From positions 930,001 to 994,000 of the forward strand of contig NZ_QGLP01000004.1 of the NCBI RefSeq assembly GCF_003202915.1: a stretch of DNA of 64,000 nt, read 5' to 3'. The translations under genes were made by a program, and so were the position numbers. Under the pieces are notes generated by a model. The model ran no database searches. It was not told the origin of the DNA and was given only the letters and a program-made list of their open reading frames with translations. Of the stretch, positions 37,284 through 46,498 are shown in pieces. The DNA comes from Gilliamella apicola. GTDB lineage: Bacteria; Pseudomonadota; Gammaproteobacteria; Enterobacterales; Orbaceae. How positions within the stretch are numbered: position 1 is the stretch's first letter; each line of letters opens with the position of its first letter.

Positions 37284-38801
37284 ATGTATTGTAGTCACCC
37301 CCCTTCAATCTGCCAAACTTATAATTTAAATTCGTTAAAGTTAAGCTTAGATAGTTTATTAACTTACTACCATTTATTTTTTCAGCAAACACGACAAAAT
37401 TTTTCAAAATTTGTTGGTTTAGTTTTTTTATCTCAGCAGATTGTTTTCGCGTTAACTATGGTTGTTTTACTTTCTATTTCTTTTTTTAATCATGCATTAA
37501 CCGTTAAGACGACCAATATTATTCAAGGTTCAGCACCTTATTTAACTTTCGACGGTGGTCAAACCCGGGTGACTAATACCGAAGCGCTACTTGGGATATC
37601 CCTTTCTGATGGTAGAAAATTCACTCCCGCAACCCCTAATTCAAATGACAATCCTATTGAGTTACCTGTTGCCGGTCAGAGTTTTCTGGATATTGGTATG
37701 TTAGTGCCAGCGAATACAGATTCTATTGCATTAAGTTCACTTATTGGTCCCCCCTATAATTATTGGGGGGATGATGATGGCGATGGTCAAGGGGTTGATG
37801 GTATTACTGCTACGGGTAGTTTAAGTATATCCATTGTTGATAAAAATAATCAGGCTGTATCACGTAATACCGTGTTAACAATTTGTAATGCGCCTTATAA
37901 ATTAACCTTATCTAATACTGAAGGTACATTAAAAACACGTTATGGTGTACCAAATGAAAGTCCTTTTAGTGCAAGTAATGTCAGTTATTATATTAATCCT
38001 AAGGCAACGCCAGTAATTTGTTTTGCAAAACCTGTCGTCAGATACGGTACAGATGATTATGCTGGTCCTGCTAACATATGGGACCCTGATAAGGGGTTTC
38101 TTCCTCAGTCAGTTACGCCGTCGTCTTATGGTTTAAACTTTCCGACTACGGGTGCGCATAATTTATATTTTGATTTAGATATAGGTGGGAATAATCAGGA
38201 CTTATATTGGGAGCCCGTTTCGCATGGTGGTATTACGGCGACGATGACATCTCCAACCCAAACTAGTGTTCGAGTCACTTTAACTGGTCCGGCTGTTACT
38301 GACGATTCGCAACGGAATTCAGATAATCCAACTCGTATCGATAGGCTATCTTTGCCACAGGTATTTGAGTTAGTTGGTCGTGATAGTCCTGGTGGTAGAG
38401 GTAATGTCATCGTCAAGTATGGTTTTGTATTAAAGCAGTGGTTCGTCAACCGTGGTACTAGTTTTTACACTAATTCTAGTACAACATCGTGGTGTAGAAA
38501 AATTGGTGATTATCGGCTGCCTGAGATAAAGGATTTAACTAACGCGATTTGTCGATATGGAAGCAACACTTGTAAAGGTGCTACACCATCGTCATCTAGT
38601 GCTCATTACCAGCGTCGCATTGGGGCCGGGTTCTTCACGGAGTGGGGGCTCATGAGAAGTTACACAGGTGCTAACTTCAATAGCTATAGTTATTGGACGA
38701 GTGAGGTATCACATAGCGATTACAATTTCACCGTTTACGCGCCAGATGGTTATGTGGCACGCAATAATACGACTGAAGGTGGGCTTTGTATCTATCCTTA
38801 G
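37284..38801 (+). CDS. Putative secreted adhesin, array copy E
   Basis: 505 residues, in frame. It is most similar to copy D in both leader and C-terminus (SWCRKIGDYRLPEIKDLTNA; ends GGLCIYP), so D and E are the latest duplication, 2256 bp apart. The N-terminal hydrophobic segment (IVFALTMVVLLSISFFNHA), the GSAPYLTFDGG domain and the DUF1566-like end are intact. Like its paralogues it has no visible anchor, barrel or LPXTG-type signal. It is probably exported across the inner membrane; final location unknown. Confidence 0.75.
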   Translation: MYCSHPPSICQTYNLNSLKLSLDSLLTYYHLFFQQTRQNFSKFVGLVFLSQQIVFALTMVVLLSISFFNHALTVKTTNIIQGSAPYLTFDGGQTRVTNTEALLGISLSDGRKFTPATPNSNDNPIELPVAGQSFLDIGMLVPANTDSIALSSLIGPPYNYWGDDDGDGQGVDGITATGSLSISIVDKNNQAVSRNTVLTICNAPYKLTLSNTEGTLKTRYGVPNESPFSASNVSYYINPKATPVICFAKPVVRYGTDDYAGPANIWDPDKGFLPQSVTPSSYGLNFPTTGAHNLYFDLDIGGNNQDLYWEPVSHGGITATMTSPTQTSVRVTLTGPAVTDDSQRNSDNPTRIDRLSLPQVFELVGRDSPGGRGNVIVKYGFVLKQWFVNRGTSFYTNSSTTSWCRKIGDYRLPEIKDLTNAICRYGSNTCKGATPSSSSAHYQRRIGAGFFTEWGLMRSYTGANFNSYSYWTSEVSHSDYNFTVYAPDGYVARNNTTEGGLCIYP

Positions 38802-39024
38802 GACTTAGTTCTTAGCCCTGGGGTTGTAGAGTTAGGTATATGAAAAAAGCGTTAGGACGTTAAAGAATAATTGCCTTGGCAGGCAATGGCGCTGTTAGCG
38901 TCGAAGATAAAAAGCGATTTTGGAGCTTAAAATGAACTTTTGCCCCAAATGGGGTTGGTTTATTTTGAAGTAATGGTTTTTTATAGCAATAAAATAAAGG
39001 AACGTGGTTTTTGCTATTCAAAGT

Positions 39025-40074
39025 CTATTCCGCAAACTTATTTTTGTGATCATAACGATTATAATGAATATCATCACTAATTAAGTAATTATAGATATCA
39101 TCAACAATCTCTATGCCATTTCTTAAGTAATCGGCTTCACGTTTTTTGCTTCTTTCTCCGGGAAAGAAAACTTCACTAACGCCTTTAGCTGGTTTAGCTT
39201 GTTTTAGTTGGTCAAGCATTGCGGACATAGTTTGTTTAAAAATATCTAGGCCAATAAAATATTCAGGATTGATCACAATATGCAGATGACCGAGGTTTCG
39301 ACCTTCAGAGAGGTCGGCATACATTGATGAGACGTTTTTGCCAAATGGCAAGCCAAGTAGAATGCCAGAAAGAACATCTACCATCATCATTAAACCATAA
39401 CCTTTGGCATCAGCGATTGGTAATAAGGCATTTACTTTGTAGGGATCGGTTGTGGGTTCACCATGTTCATCAACCGCCCAAGTTGGTGGAATTGCAGCGC
39501 CTTTAGATCTTGCGTATAAGACTTTTCCCCATGCTTGAACTGTGGTTGCCATGTCGAACGAAACAACACGCTCATCGTTAGTTGGTGCAGCAAAAGCGAT
39601 AGGATTAGTGCCAAAAAATTCTTCGGCGCCACCATAGGGAACAGCCATTGGGTCAGACTGGCACATGGATATGGCGACTAAGTTTTGTTTAGCAGCCATT
39701 TCAGTAAAGTAGCAAAGCGAGCCACTATGCGACATTCGACGAATTCCTACCACGGCAACGCCATTTTTTTTTGCCATTTCTATCGCTTTGTCCATACCAA
39801 CTTTAGCGGCAACTAAACCGCAACCATTATCAAAATCTAATATTGCTGACGATGGACCAGTCTGTTTATAGTTGACATTAGGATAGGCAGTCATGCCTCC
39901 TTTGGCAATGCGCTCAGCATAGTATTCAACTCGTACTGCACCATGTGAGTGAATGCCTCGAGCATCGGCAAATGCTAGCGTATCAGCGGCGATATCGGCA
40001 TGCTCTTGAGTCAATCCCGCTTTATATAATTTTTTGGCAATTAAGTTGTGTAGTGTTGGTCTATCTAGTCTCAT
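39025..40074 (-). CDS. allD: Ureidoglycolate dehydrogenase (NAD+)
   Basis: Oxidises (S)-ureidoglycolate to oxalurate. It belongs to the LDH2/malate dehydrogenase-like family; it closely matches E. coli AllD with ADARGIHSHGAVRVEYYAERI, GVAVVGIRRMSHSGSLCYF, SMCQSDPMAVPYGGAEEFFG, SFDMATTVQAWGKVL and GYGLMMMVDVLSGILLGLPFG. The ATG at 40074 has GGCGAGGAG 7 bases upstream and is preferred over a GTG 18 bases earlier. It is the last gene of the leftward all operon. Confidence 0.95.
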   Translation of the reverse strand: MRLDRPTLHNLIAKKLYKAGLTQEHADIAADTLAFADARGIHSHGAVRVEYYAERIAKGGMTAYPNVNYKQTGPSSAILDFDNGCGLVAAKVGMDKAIEMAKKNGVAVVGIRRMSHSGSLCYFTEMAAKQNLVAISMCQSDPMAVPYGGAEEFFGTNPIAFAAPTNDERVVSFDMATTVQAWGKVLYARSKGAAIPPTWAVDEHGEPTTDPYKVNALLPIADAKGYGLMMMVDVLSGILLGLPFGKNVSSMYADLSEGRNLGHLHIVINPEYFIGLDIFKQTMSAMLDQLKQAKPAKGVSEVFFPGERSKKREADYLRNGIEIVDDIYNYLISDDIHYNRYDHKNKFAE

Positions 40075-40122
40075 TTTAAAACTCCTCGCCACGCTATTGG
40101 TTATGGCTATTTAGATTTTGCA

Positions 40123-41025
40123 CTATTGTGTGATAATGGTGCCTTTGGTTTGTGCTAATAGCGATTCAATATCGGTTAAGTTGCCGATATAAGCTGTGTT
40201 ACCGGTTTGCTGAACAAATTCAATGACTGATTTTATTTTTGGCCCCATAGCGCCGTCATCAATTGCCATTGGTTGTATTCGTTTAGTATCGACTTTGCCT
40301 AAAGCTGTTTGTTGTGGTGTTCCCCAGTTTTCATATACGGCATCAGTATCTGTTAAGATCATTAAATGGTCGGCTTTCAGTTCAATGGCAAGTTGTGCGG
40401 CGCTATGATCCTTGTCGATCACCGCCTCAATACCTTTGTAGCCCGATTTATCTTTAATTACCGGAATGCCTCCACCACCATTGCAGATAACGATAGTATC
40501 TTGGTTGACAAGGTCTTTAATAGTATCAAGCTCGATAATTTTTTGTGGTTTTGGTGATGCGACTACTCGACGCAGGTATTTGCCATCTTGCTTAAATTGC
40601 CAGCCATATTGAGCTTGGAGTTTTTGTTGTTCTGCTGGTTGATATACAGGCCCTATATATTTGGTAGGCTCTTTAAATGAAGGGTCGTTACTATCTACCT
40701 CGACTTGCGTTAATACACAAGCGACTTGGTTGACATTGTCATATTGCTGTAAGCTTTGCTTTATCATATAACCTAACATGCCTTGTGTTTGTGCAACCAG
40801 CACATCCAGAGGGTAAGCAGGTACATTGGGGTAACTAGCATTTTGTAGGGCAAGAAGTCCCACTTGCGGTCCGTTGCCGTGCACAATAACAAGTCGATAT
40901 TTATTGGCTAATTTTGCAATAAATTTAGTGGTGCTGTTGATATTTTGATATTGGTTATCAATAGAGAGTAATTCGTTTCGTTTCGAAATCGCATTACCAC
41001 CTAATGCTATAACTATGAGTTCCAT
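40123..41025 (-). CDS. arcC: Carbamate kinase (AllK/YbcF-type)
   Basis: 300-residue amino acid kinase-fold enzyme: VIALGGNAISKRNEL, LVIVHGNGPQVGLLALQN, VDVLVAQ-like DVLVAQTQGMLGYMI, VVASPKPQKIIELD, TIVICNGGGGIPVI, DKDHSAAQLAIEL and LMILTDTDAVYENW. It converts carbamoyl phosphate and ADP to ATP, ammonia and CO2. In this operon it would capture the carbamoyl phosphate made from oxalurate, the role proposed for E. coli YbcF/AllK. Confidence 0.94.
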   Translation of the reverse strand: MELIVIALGGNAISKRNELLSIDNQYQNINSTTKFIAKLANKYRLVIVHGNGPQVGLLALQNASYPNVPAYPLDVLVAQTQGMLGYMIKQSLQQYDNVNQVACVLTQVEVDSNDPSFKEPTKYIGPVYQPAEQQKLQAQYGWQFKQDGKYLRRVVASPKPQKIIELDTIKDLVNQDTIVICNGGGGIPVIKDKSGYKGIEAVIDKDHSAAQLAIELKADHLMILTDTDAVYENWGTPQQTALGKVDTKRIQPMAIDDGAMGPKIKSVIEFVQQTGNTAYIGNLTDIESLLAQTKGTIITQ

Positions 41026-41051
41026 ACGGTGTCCTATATTATGTTTATTGT

Positions 41052-41831
41052 TTAAAGTTCCACATCACGATGGCAATCTTTAGAGTAGATATAACTTAAT
41101 GGCTGCTGGCCAACGGCGTAACAAGCTTGCAAAGCATAGGCACCCATAAAAATGTAGTCATCCTTTTTGACCGGTATCCATTGATTATCAAGCAGATACA
41201 TACCTTCACCGCTAAGTAAATAGGCGCCATGTTCTTGTACATGGGTTTCGATATAGCCATGACTTGCGCCTGGTAGGAAAGTGAGAATATGGAAATTCAT
41301 ATCAAATCCGAGCTCTTTAGGCAGTAAGTCTTGGATGAATACGTTATCCATATTTTCATAATTTACCCGCTCAAGATGTTGAATATGATTGGCAATCACA
41401 CGTGTTTGATATCCTGAAATAGGGTTATAGCGGCGTTTGTATAAAAATAAACGCGACGAAGCCGTCAAATTTTGTAAATAGAGTTTGACGCCTGCGGGGC
41501 AATAGATATAGCCACCAGTTTGTAGATGATATGTTTGCTCATTAGCTTTAGCACTAACTTCGCCTTCAATCACATAAGCAAATACTTCAATGCCATCATC
41601 ACCAAATCCTTGTAAGTTTTGTCCACCTTGATACATGGTGAGAAGATAATCGACAAAAGAAGCTCCAAGTTTAGGCGTAGCTAAAATAGTAATGTCACAA
41701 TTTTCAAAACCAGGAATTATATTTTTAACTAAACCATCTGGAGGGATTAAGGCAAAATTTTGCCGTTTGATCACTGCGCGTGAAGCTAATAGGTCTTTTG
41801 GGTAACCGATGTTATTGTTGATATATCCCAT
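41052..41831 (-). CDS. allE: (S)-ureidoglycine aminohydrolase
   Basis: 259-residue bicupin (formerly YlbA) releasing ammonia from (S)-ureidoglycine to give (S)-ureidoglycolate. It starts MGYINNNIGYPKDLLASRAV and shows the first cupin with DGIEVFAYVIEGEVSAKA and the second with LPGASHGYIETHVQEHGAYLLSGEG, where manganese ligands are expected. It sits between the carbamate kinase and MFS transporter genes in the leftward operon, with a good GGAG ribosome site. Confidence 0.94.
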   Translation of the reverse strand: MGYINNNIGYPKDLLASRAVIKRQNFALIPPDGLVKNIIPGFENCDITILATPKLGASFVDYLLTMYQGGQNLQGFGDDGIEVFAYVIEGEVSAKANEQTYHLQTGGYIYCPAGVKLYLQNLTASSRLFLYKRRYNPISGYQTRVIANHIQHLERVNYENMDNVFIQDLLPKELGFDMNFHILTFLPGASHGYIETHVQEHGAYLLSGEGMYLLDNQWIPVKKDDYIFMGAYALQACYAVGQQPLSYIYSKDCHRDVEL

Positions 41832-41947
41832 AATGATCTCCTTGGAACATATGCTTGAGATTTTAGGCTAAATATGCCGTTAACATACTAATTTCAATCA
41901 ACTATTTATCGCATTTCTTGTCGATAAATAGTTGCTAGTTTGCGTAA

Positions 41948-43180
41948 TTAATTGGTTATGTGTTTACGCAAATTAATTACAAAGAATAAGGCTGTTGCAA
42001 TAAATAAGATTGCAATAGCAACATAAAATCCAGTAATTTTGGTTCCTGTTATATCCGCTAATAAACCAGTTAATGGTGGAGCGATTACTGATGAACTCAT
42101 ACCGAAGAAGTTAAATACCCCAAATGCTGTACCATAACTGTTTTTAGGCGCAATATCTGCCACATGCGAAATGAGAATCGGTTCAACCACAAACTTACCA
42201 AATAATCCATAAAGGATTAATCCCATTAATAATAAGGTGATGGTTGAGGATTGAACTGCCATTAAAAGAGTTATCGCTGAGAGCAGTTCCAAGACAATGA
42301 TAAAGAAAAGTCGTTTAGACCGAAATTTATCCGAAATTTTGCTGATAACCAACGCACCAGGAATGGCGGCGAATGCCACTAATGATGATGCCGAACCGAT
42401 ACTACCACCGGTAAAACCACGTTCAGTTTCGAGAAAATTTGGTAACCAGCTTACCACCATGTAGTAACCATAACATGTCGCAAAGTACATGATGTAACAC
42501 GCTACCATCGGGCTAGTAAAAAAATTGTTTTTTTCTTTTTGCGCAATATTTGTATCTGGTTTTTGCTGTTTTTTCTGAGCAATAACGGTTTTGACTGATG
42601 GTTCTTTGATAATGATCGCAAATCCAGCAATTAAGCAGAGTGTTAGTACAGCAATAATATAGAGCATATATTGCCATGGCATATCTAAAGCTTTAACTAA
42701 AAAGCTAGTCGATAGTAAACACACTCCCATACCTAATGCGGCTCCAGTATTGATAATGGCTGAAGCAAAACTACGGTTTTCAGCAGGAATATTTTCAGCT
42801 GACAGGGACCAAGCCGAACCATAATAAGATCCACAACCAAGACCAGCGAGCAGACTACCGATGTAGATCATCGTCATAGTTTGTGCATTACCAATCATAA
42901 TTGCCGCAATGGTAAAGAGGATAAAACCGGGAATGACGACAGCTTTTTTGCCATATTTATCGACTAAGATCCCAGCAGGGATTTGCATTAAGGTATAGGA
43001 AAAAAAGTAACAGCTAGCAATTAAACCAAGTTCAGTATTGGATTGCTGTCCTACAGTTTGCTGAATTTCCGGAAAAATTGCAGCTAAAACCGGACGATAA
43101 ATCCACATGACTAACCAACCAAGGAATAGTAAAGCGACGATTTTATGCCAGTACTGAATGCCACCTTTTTTTTCTGTCAT
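41948..43180 (-). CDS. MFS transporter in the ureide operon
   Basis: 410 residues with about 12 membrane helices, including the MFS loop motif GILVDKYGKKAVVI after helix 2 and NIPAENRSFASAIINTGAALGMG in the helix 4-5 region. It lies 12 bases behind allC and 116 before allE, so it is probably the uptake system for allantoate, allantoin or a related ureide. It is not the NCS1-type allantoin permease of E. coli; substrate specificity is inferred only from context. Confidence 0.85.
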   Translation of the reverse strand: MTEKKGGIQYWHKIVALLFLGWLVMWIYRPVLAAIFPEIQQTVGQQSNTELGLIASCYFFSYTLMQIPAGILVDKYGKKAVVIPGFILFTIAAIMIGNAQTMTMIYIGSLLAGLGCGSYYGSAWSLSAENIPAENRSFASAIINTGAALGMGVCLLSTSFLVKALDMPWQYMLYIIAVLTLCLIAGFAIIIKEPSVKTVIAQKKQQKPDTNIAQKEKNNFFTSPMVACYIMYFATCYGYYMVVSWLPNFLETERGFTGGSIGSASSLVAFAAIPGALVISKISDKFRSKRLFFIIVLELLSAITLLMAVQSSTITLLLMGLILYGLFGKFVVEPILISHVADIAPKNSYGTAFGVFNFFGMSSSVIAPPLTGLLADITGTKITGFYVAIAILFIATALFFVINLRKHITN

Positions 43181-43192
43181 TTTATTTCCTTA

Positions 43193-44419
43193 TTATTCTT
43201 GATAAGCCAATTGATAAAGGGCGTAAGTTAACGCTTTTATTCCTTCGACTAAATCTTCAGTTTTAGTGTCTTCTGCTGGATTGTGGCTAATGCCTTTGAT
43301 GCTAGGTACAAATAACATCGCGGTTGGCACTCGTGGTGCGAATATTTGCGAATCGTGACCAGCTCCGCTATGCATCACGCGATAGCTTAGATTTTCTTGT
43401 TTGCAGATGTTTTCAAGCATTTTGATTAGTTTGTTGTCCATGGGAATTGGTGGTTCATCCATCCAACGATTTATTTCAATTTCAAGAACAAGTTCTTTGG
43501 CAATACGTAACATGTCAGCTTCAAGTTCTTCAGTAAATTGCTTCAGGTCTGCTTGATCTGTATGACGGCAATCAATTGTGAACATCACTTCACCAGGAAC
43601 CACATTAACCACATTCGGTTTTGGCTCGACATGACCGAAGGTTAATACCAGCGGATCGCCTACTTTGATTGCTTTATTAATTGATTCTTGGCAAATTCGG
43701 CTAAAGGCATAGATGGCATCTTTGCGATAGCTCATTGGCGTGGTGCCGGCGTGATTAGCTTCACCAATTAAACGAATATTATAACGACGTTGGCCGACTA
43801 TGCTGGTAACCACCCCGATGCTTTTTTGTTCTCTTTCCAGTACACCACCTTGTTCGATGTGGATTTCTAAAAAGGCTTTGATGTCGGTACGCGCTTTTTG
43901 GCTGTTAAATTTGAATCCGCAGTTGCGCATAGCGTCGACAAATTTAATACCATTATTGTCTTCAATTGAAGCAACATCCTCATTATTAGCAATGGCAAAT
44001 ACGTTTTTGCTTCCCCAAAAGACATAAGGAAAGCGACTGCCTTCTTCTTCGGCCATGGAGATAAGTTCTAAGGTGCGTAACGGTTGACCGTAATTTTCTT
44101 TAAGGTATTTCATGGCAAGCATAGCGGCAATGATGCCAAGTTGACCATCGAGTTTGCCACCATTGACCACGGTATCAACATGCGATCCCGACATGATAAC
44201 TTGATCTCTGTATTTGCTACCTTCAAATCGACCATATAAGTTGCCGACATCATCGAAATAGGTGTTCATGCCAATATGTGAGAGTTTTTCTTGGATGGCT
44301 TTTTGGGCAGCTAGCCACTCTGCTGTATAAAGTAATCGGGTAGTACCACCTTGTTCTAAACCACCAAAGCTAGATATCCATTTAACGGCATTAGCAACAT
44401 CATCGTATAAAATATTCAT
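43193..44419 (-). CDS. allC: Allantoate amidohydrolase
   Basis: 408-residue M20-type zinc amidohydrolase. It cleaves allantoate to (S)-ureidoglycine, ammonia and CO2. Motifs are MSGSHVDTVVNGGKLDGQLG (metal His and Asp), SMAEEEGSRFPYVFWGSKN (Glu pair), FLEIHIEQGGVLE, GEANHAGTTPM and HSGAGHDSQIFA (last ligand). First gene of the leftward operon. It faces fdrA across a 400-base divergent promoter region. Confidence 0.95.
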   Translation of the reverse strand: MNILYDDVANAVKWISSFGGLEQGGTTRLLYTAEWLAAQKAIQEKLSHIGMNTYFDDVGNLYGRFEGSKYRDQVIMSGSHVDTVVNGGKLDGQLGIIAAMLAMKYLKENYGQPLRTLELISMAEEEGSRFPYVFWGSKNVFAIANNEDVASIEDNNGIKFVDAMRNCGFKFNSQKARTDIKAFLEIHIEQGGVLEREQKSIGVVTSIVGQRRYNIRLIGEANHAGTTPMSYRKDAIYAFSRICQESINKAIKVGDPLVLTFGHVEPKPNVVNVVPGEVMFTIDCRHTDQADLKQFTEELEADMLRIAKELVLEIEINRWMDEPPIPMDNKLIKMLENICKQENLSYRVMHSGAGHDSQIFAPRVPTAMLFVPSIKGISHNPAEDTKTEDLVEGIKALTYALYQLAYQE

Positions 44420-44819
44420 AAATATTTACCTGCTATTTAAAACTCCATCATTGTTAACATCGACTATTTTTGATATTAACCGCGTATATCATTTCGATAT
44501 TACCGATCATTTTAAATGGTTTTTTTGTTTACCATACTATTAATAGCAAATAATAATGTGATCAAACTAGCTTTTTTATGTTTGTGAAATTTAATTAAAT
44601 TAAGGAGTTATTATTATAAAAAATTTTTTAATAATTCTTTATCATACTGATTTTAAATAATATTATACTTTTGATATCGTTAATGTTTTGTGATGTATTA
44701 CCTGCTTATTCGGCATTTTTTCCGTAATATATAAATACTATCTAACGTGTAGATTTTTATAATGAGCTTAAAGAGGTTCAAAGTTAATCGCATTTTTCAT
44801 AATTGAGAGGCCTGTTCTC
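44420..44819. promoter_or_regulatory. Divergent control region of the two ureide operons
   Basis: 400 AT-rich bases between allC (leftward) and fdrA (rightward), the expected target of AllS. A perfect CRP left half-site, AATGTGATC, lies at 44555-44563 but its right half is poor. The repeated string TCGATATTA-like near 44490-44510 could be part of a LysR site; I could not define it. No gene is present. Confidence 0.45.
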
Positions 44820-46487
44820 ATGATTCAATCTTTTATAAAAAAGGGAAGCTTTCAAGATTCTGTCAGTTTGATGTTGATATCGAAAAAACTCAGTAATCTT
44901 GATGAGGTTGAAGAAGTATCTGTCATGATGGGTACTCCTGCCAATAAATCGTTATTAACCGCAACAGGGTTTTGGAGTGATAGTTTTAATGATGCGACAC
45001 CAAATGATATTTGCGTCGCTATTAAAACCAAAGATGATGCTAAAGATGTTGTTGAGTTAATCAGTCAACAACTTGAGGATGCTTTAAAAAATATTGCTCA
45101 AGCTCAACAAGGTGGTGCCAAGTTACTTAAAGCTAGACGCTTGGTCAGTGCAACAAAAAAATTACCTGATGCAAATTTAGTCTTAATTTCGATTGCAGGT
45201 GAGTACGCCGCTGAGTTAGCCGATCAGGCATTAGATGATAATAAAAACGTGATGATCTTCTCTGATAATGTATCTATCGAAGACGAAATCCGTTTAAAAA
45301 CTAAAGCAGCTAAAAAAGATTTAATTGTGATGGGACCAGATTGTGGAACCGCATTTATTGCCGGTGCACCATTAGCGTTTTCCAATGTTATTCCTAAAGG
45401 AAATATTGGCGTAATTGGGGCATCTGGTACTGGTATTCAAGAGGTGGTTTCGCAAATCGCTTTATTAAATCAAGGTATCACGCAAGCCATCGGCTTAGGT
45501 GGCCGTGATTTGTCGCTTGAAGTAGGTGGTATTAGTGCACTTACCGCGTTAAATATGTTAGCGGGCGATAGCGACACCCAAGTGATTACCTTTATCTCTA
45601 AACCACCGGCAGAAAGTGTACGGGAAAACGTGATTTCAGCGATGAAATTAATTCCTAAACCAGTAGTAGCGCTATTTTTGGGCTCAAAAATCGATAAACC
45701 TCAAGACGATAATATCTATTTTGCCAGAACACTCGATGAAGCCGCACGATTAGCCTGTTTGCTCAGTCCTGTTGAGGCGACAGCCAATAAGTTACCTAAT
45801 TTAGCCAATAAAACTATTACTGGCTTATATACTGGGGGAACCTTAGCTTCCGAAGCGGCGATGTTGCTTGCTCAGGAACTCGGTTTAACCACCAGTCATC
45901 ATCACGATAAAGGAATTATGTTAGATCAACAAGGGCATAAAATTTTCGATTTAGGTGATGATTTTTATACGGTGGGTAAACCTCATCCAATGATTGATCC
46001 TTCTATTCGTGAAGAGGAGATCGCTCAGTTAGGTGATAAACCTGATGTTGGCGTATTACTTGTGGATTTGGTGATTGGCTATGGTGCAAATGGTGATCCA
46101 GCCGAATCAGTGATTGCTGGTTATCAAAAAGCCTGTGCTAAGCGAGATGAAAATCATCCACTGATTGTTATCGCGACCGTGACCGGTTCAGAACAAGATC
46201 CACAATGCCGTAGCAAGCAAATCGAAGCATTAAAAGCAGCCAATATTGTTGTGATGAATAATTTACCTGAAGCTATTTTGCTTGCCAAAAAACTGATCAC
46301 ACCAACTAAATCAACAAACTTAATTAAAACCTATCCTTTATTAAGTCATATTAGTGTTATCAATGCTGGTTTGAGAAGTTTTGCTGAAGATCTTCAATCA
46401 TCGAATATTCCTGTTGTGCATTATCAATGGGCGCCAATAGCCGGCGGCAATAAAAAATTAGCGGCTATTTTGCAAAAATTAAATTAA
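44820..46487 (+). CDS. fdrA: FdrA family protein, oxamate carbamoyltransferase component
   Basis: 555 residues of the FdrA family, with succinyl-CoA synthetase-like folds: GNIGVIGASGTGIQEVVSQI (nucleotide-binding glycine motif), GLGGRDLSLEVGGISALTALNML, ITGLYTGGTLASEAAMLL and DVGVLLVDLVIGYGANGDPAE. In E. coli the fdrA-ylbE-ylbF genes accompany allantoin genes, and their products have been proposed to phosphorolyse oxalurate to oxamate and carbamoyl phosphate (AllFGH). Gene order and the nearby carbamate kinase fit that role exactly. Confidence 0.92.
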   Translation: MIQSFIKKGSFQDSVSLMLISKKLSNLDEVEEVSVMMGTPANKSLLTATGFWSDSFNDATPNDICVAIKTKDDAKDVVELISQQLEDALKNIAQAQQGGAKLLKARRLVSATKKLPDANLVLISIAGEYAAELADQALDDNKNVMIFSDNVSIEDEIRLKTKAAKKDLIVMGPDCGTAFIAGAPLAFSNVIPKGNIGVIGASGTGIQEVVSQIALLNQGITQAIGLGGRDLSLEVGGISALTALNMLAGDSDTQVITFISKPPAESVRENVISAMKLIPKPVVALFLGSKIDKPQDDNIYFARTLDEAARLACLLSPVEATANKLPNLANKTITGLYTGGTLASEAAMLLAQELGLTTSHHHDKGIMLDQQGHKIFDLGDDFYTVGKPHPMIDPSIREEEIAQLGDKPDVGVLLVDLVIGYGANGDPAESVIAGYQKACAKRDENHPLIVIATVTGSEQDPQCRSKQIEALKAANIVVMNNLPEAILLAKKLITPTKSTNLIKTYPLLSHISVINAGLRSFAEDLQSSNIPVVHYQWAPIAGGNKKLAAILQKLN

Positions 46488-46498
46488 GAGGTTTTGAT

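Noticed and set aside
44555-44575. CRP site in the allC-fdrA gap
   Set aside because: Only the left half AATGTGATC matches; the right half is poor, so it is mentioned but not called as a site.
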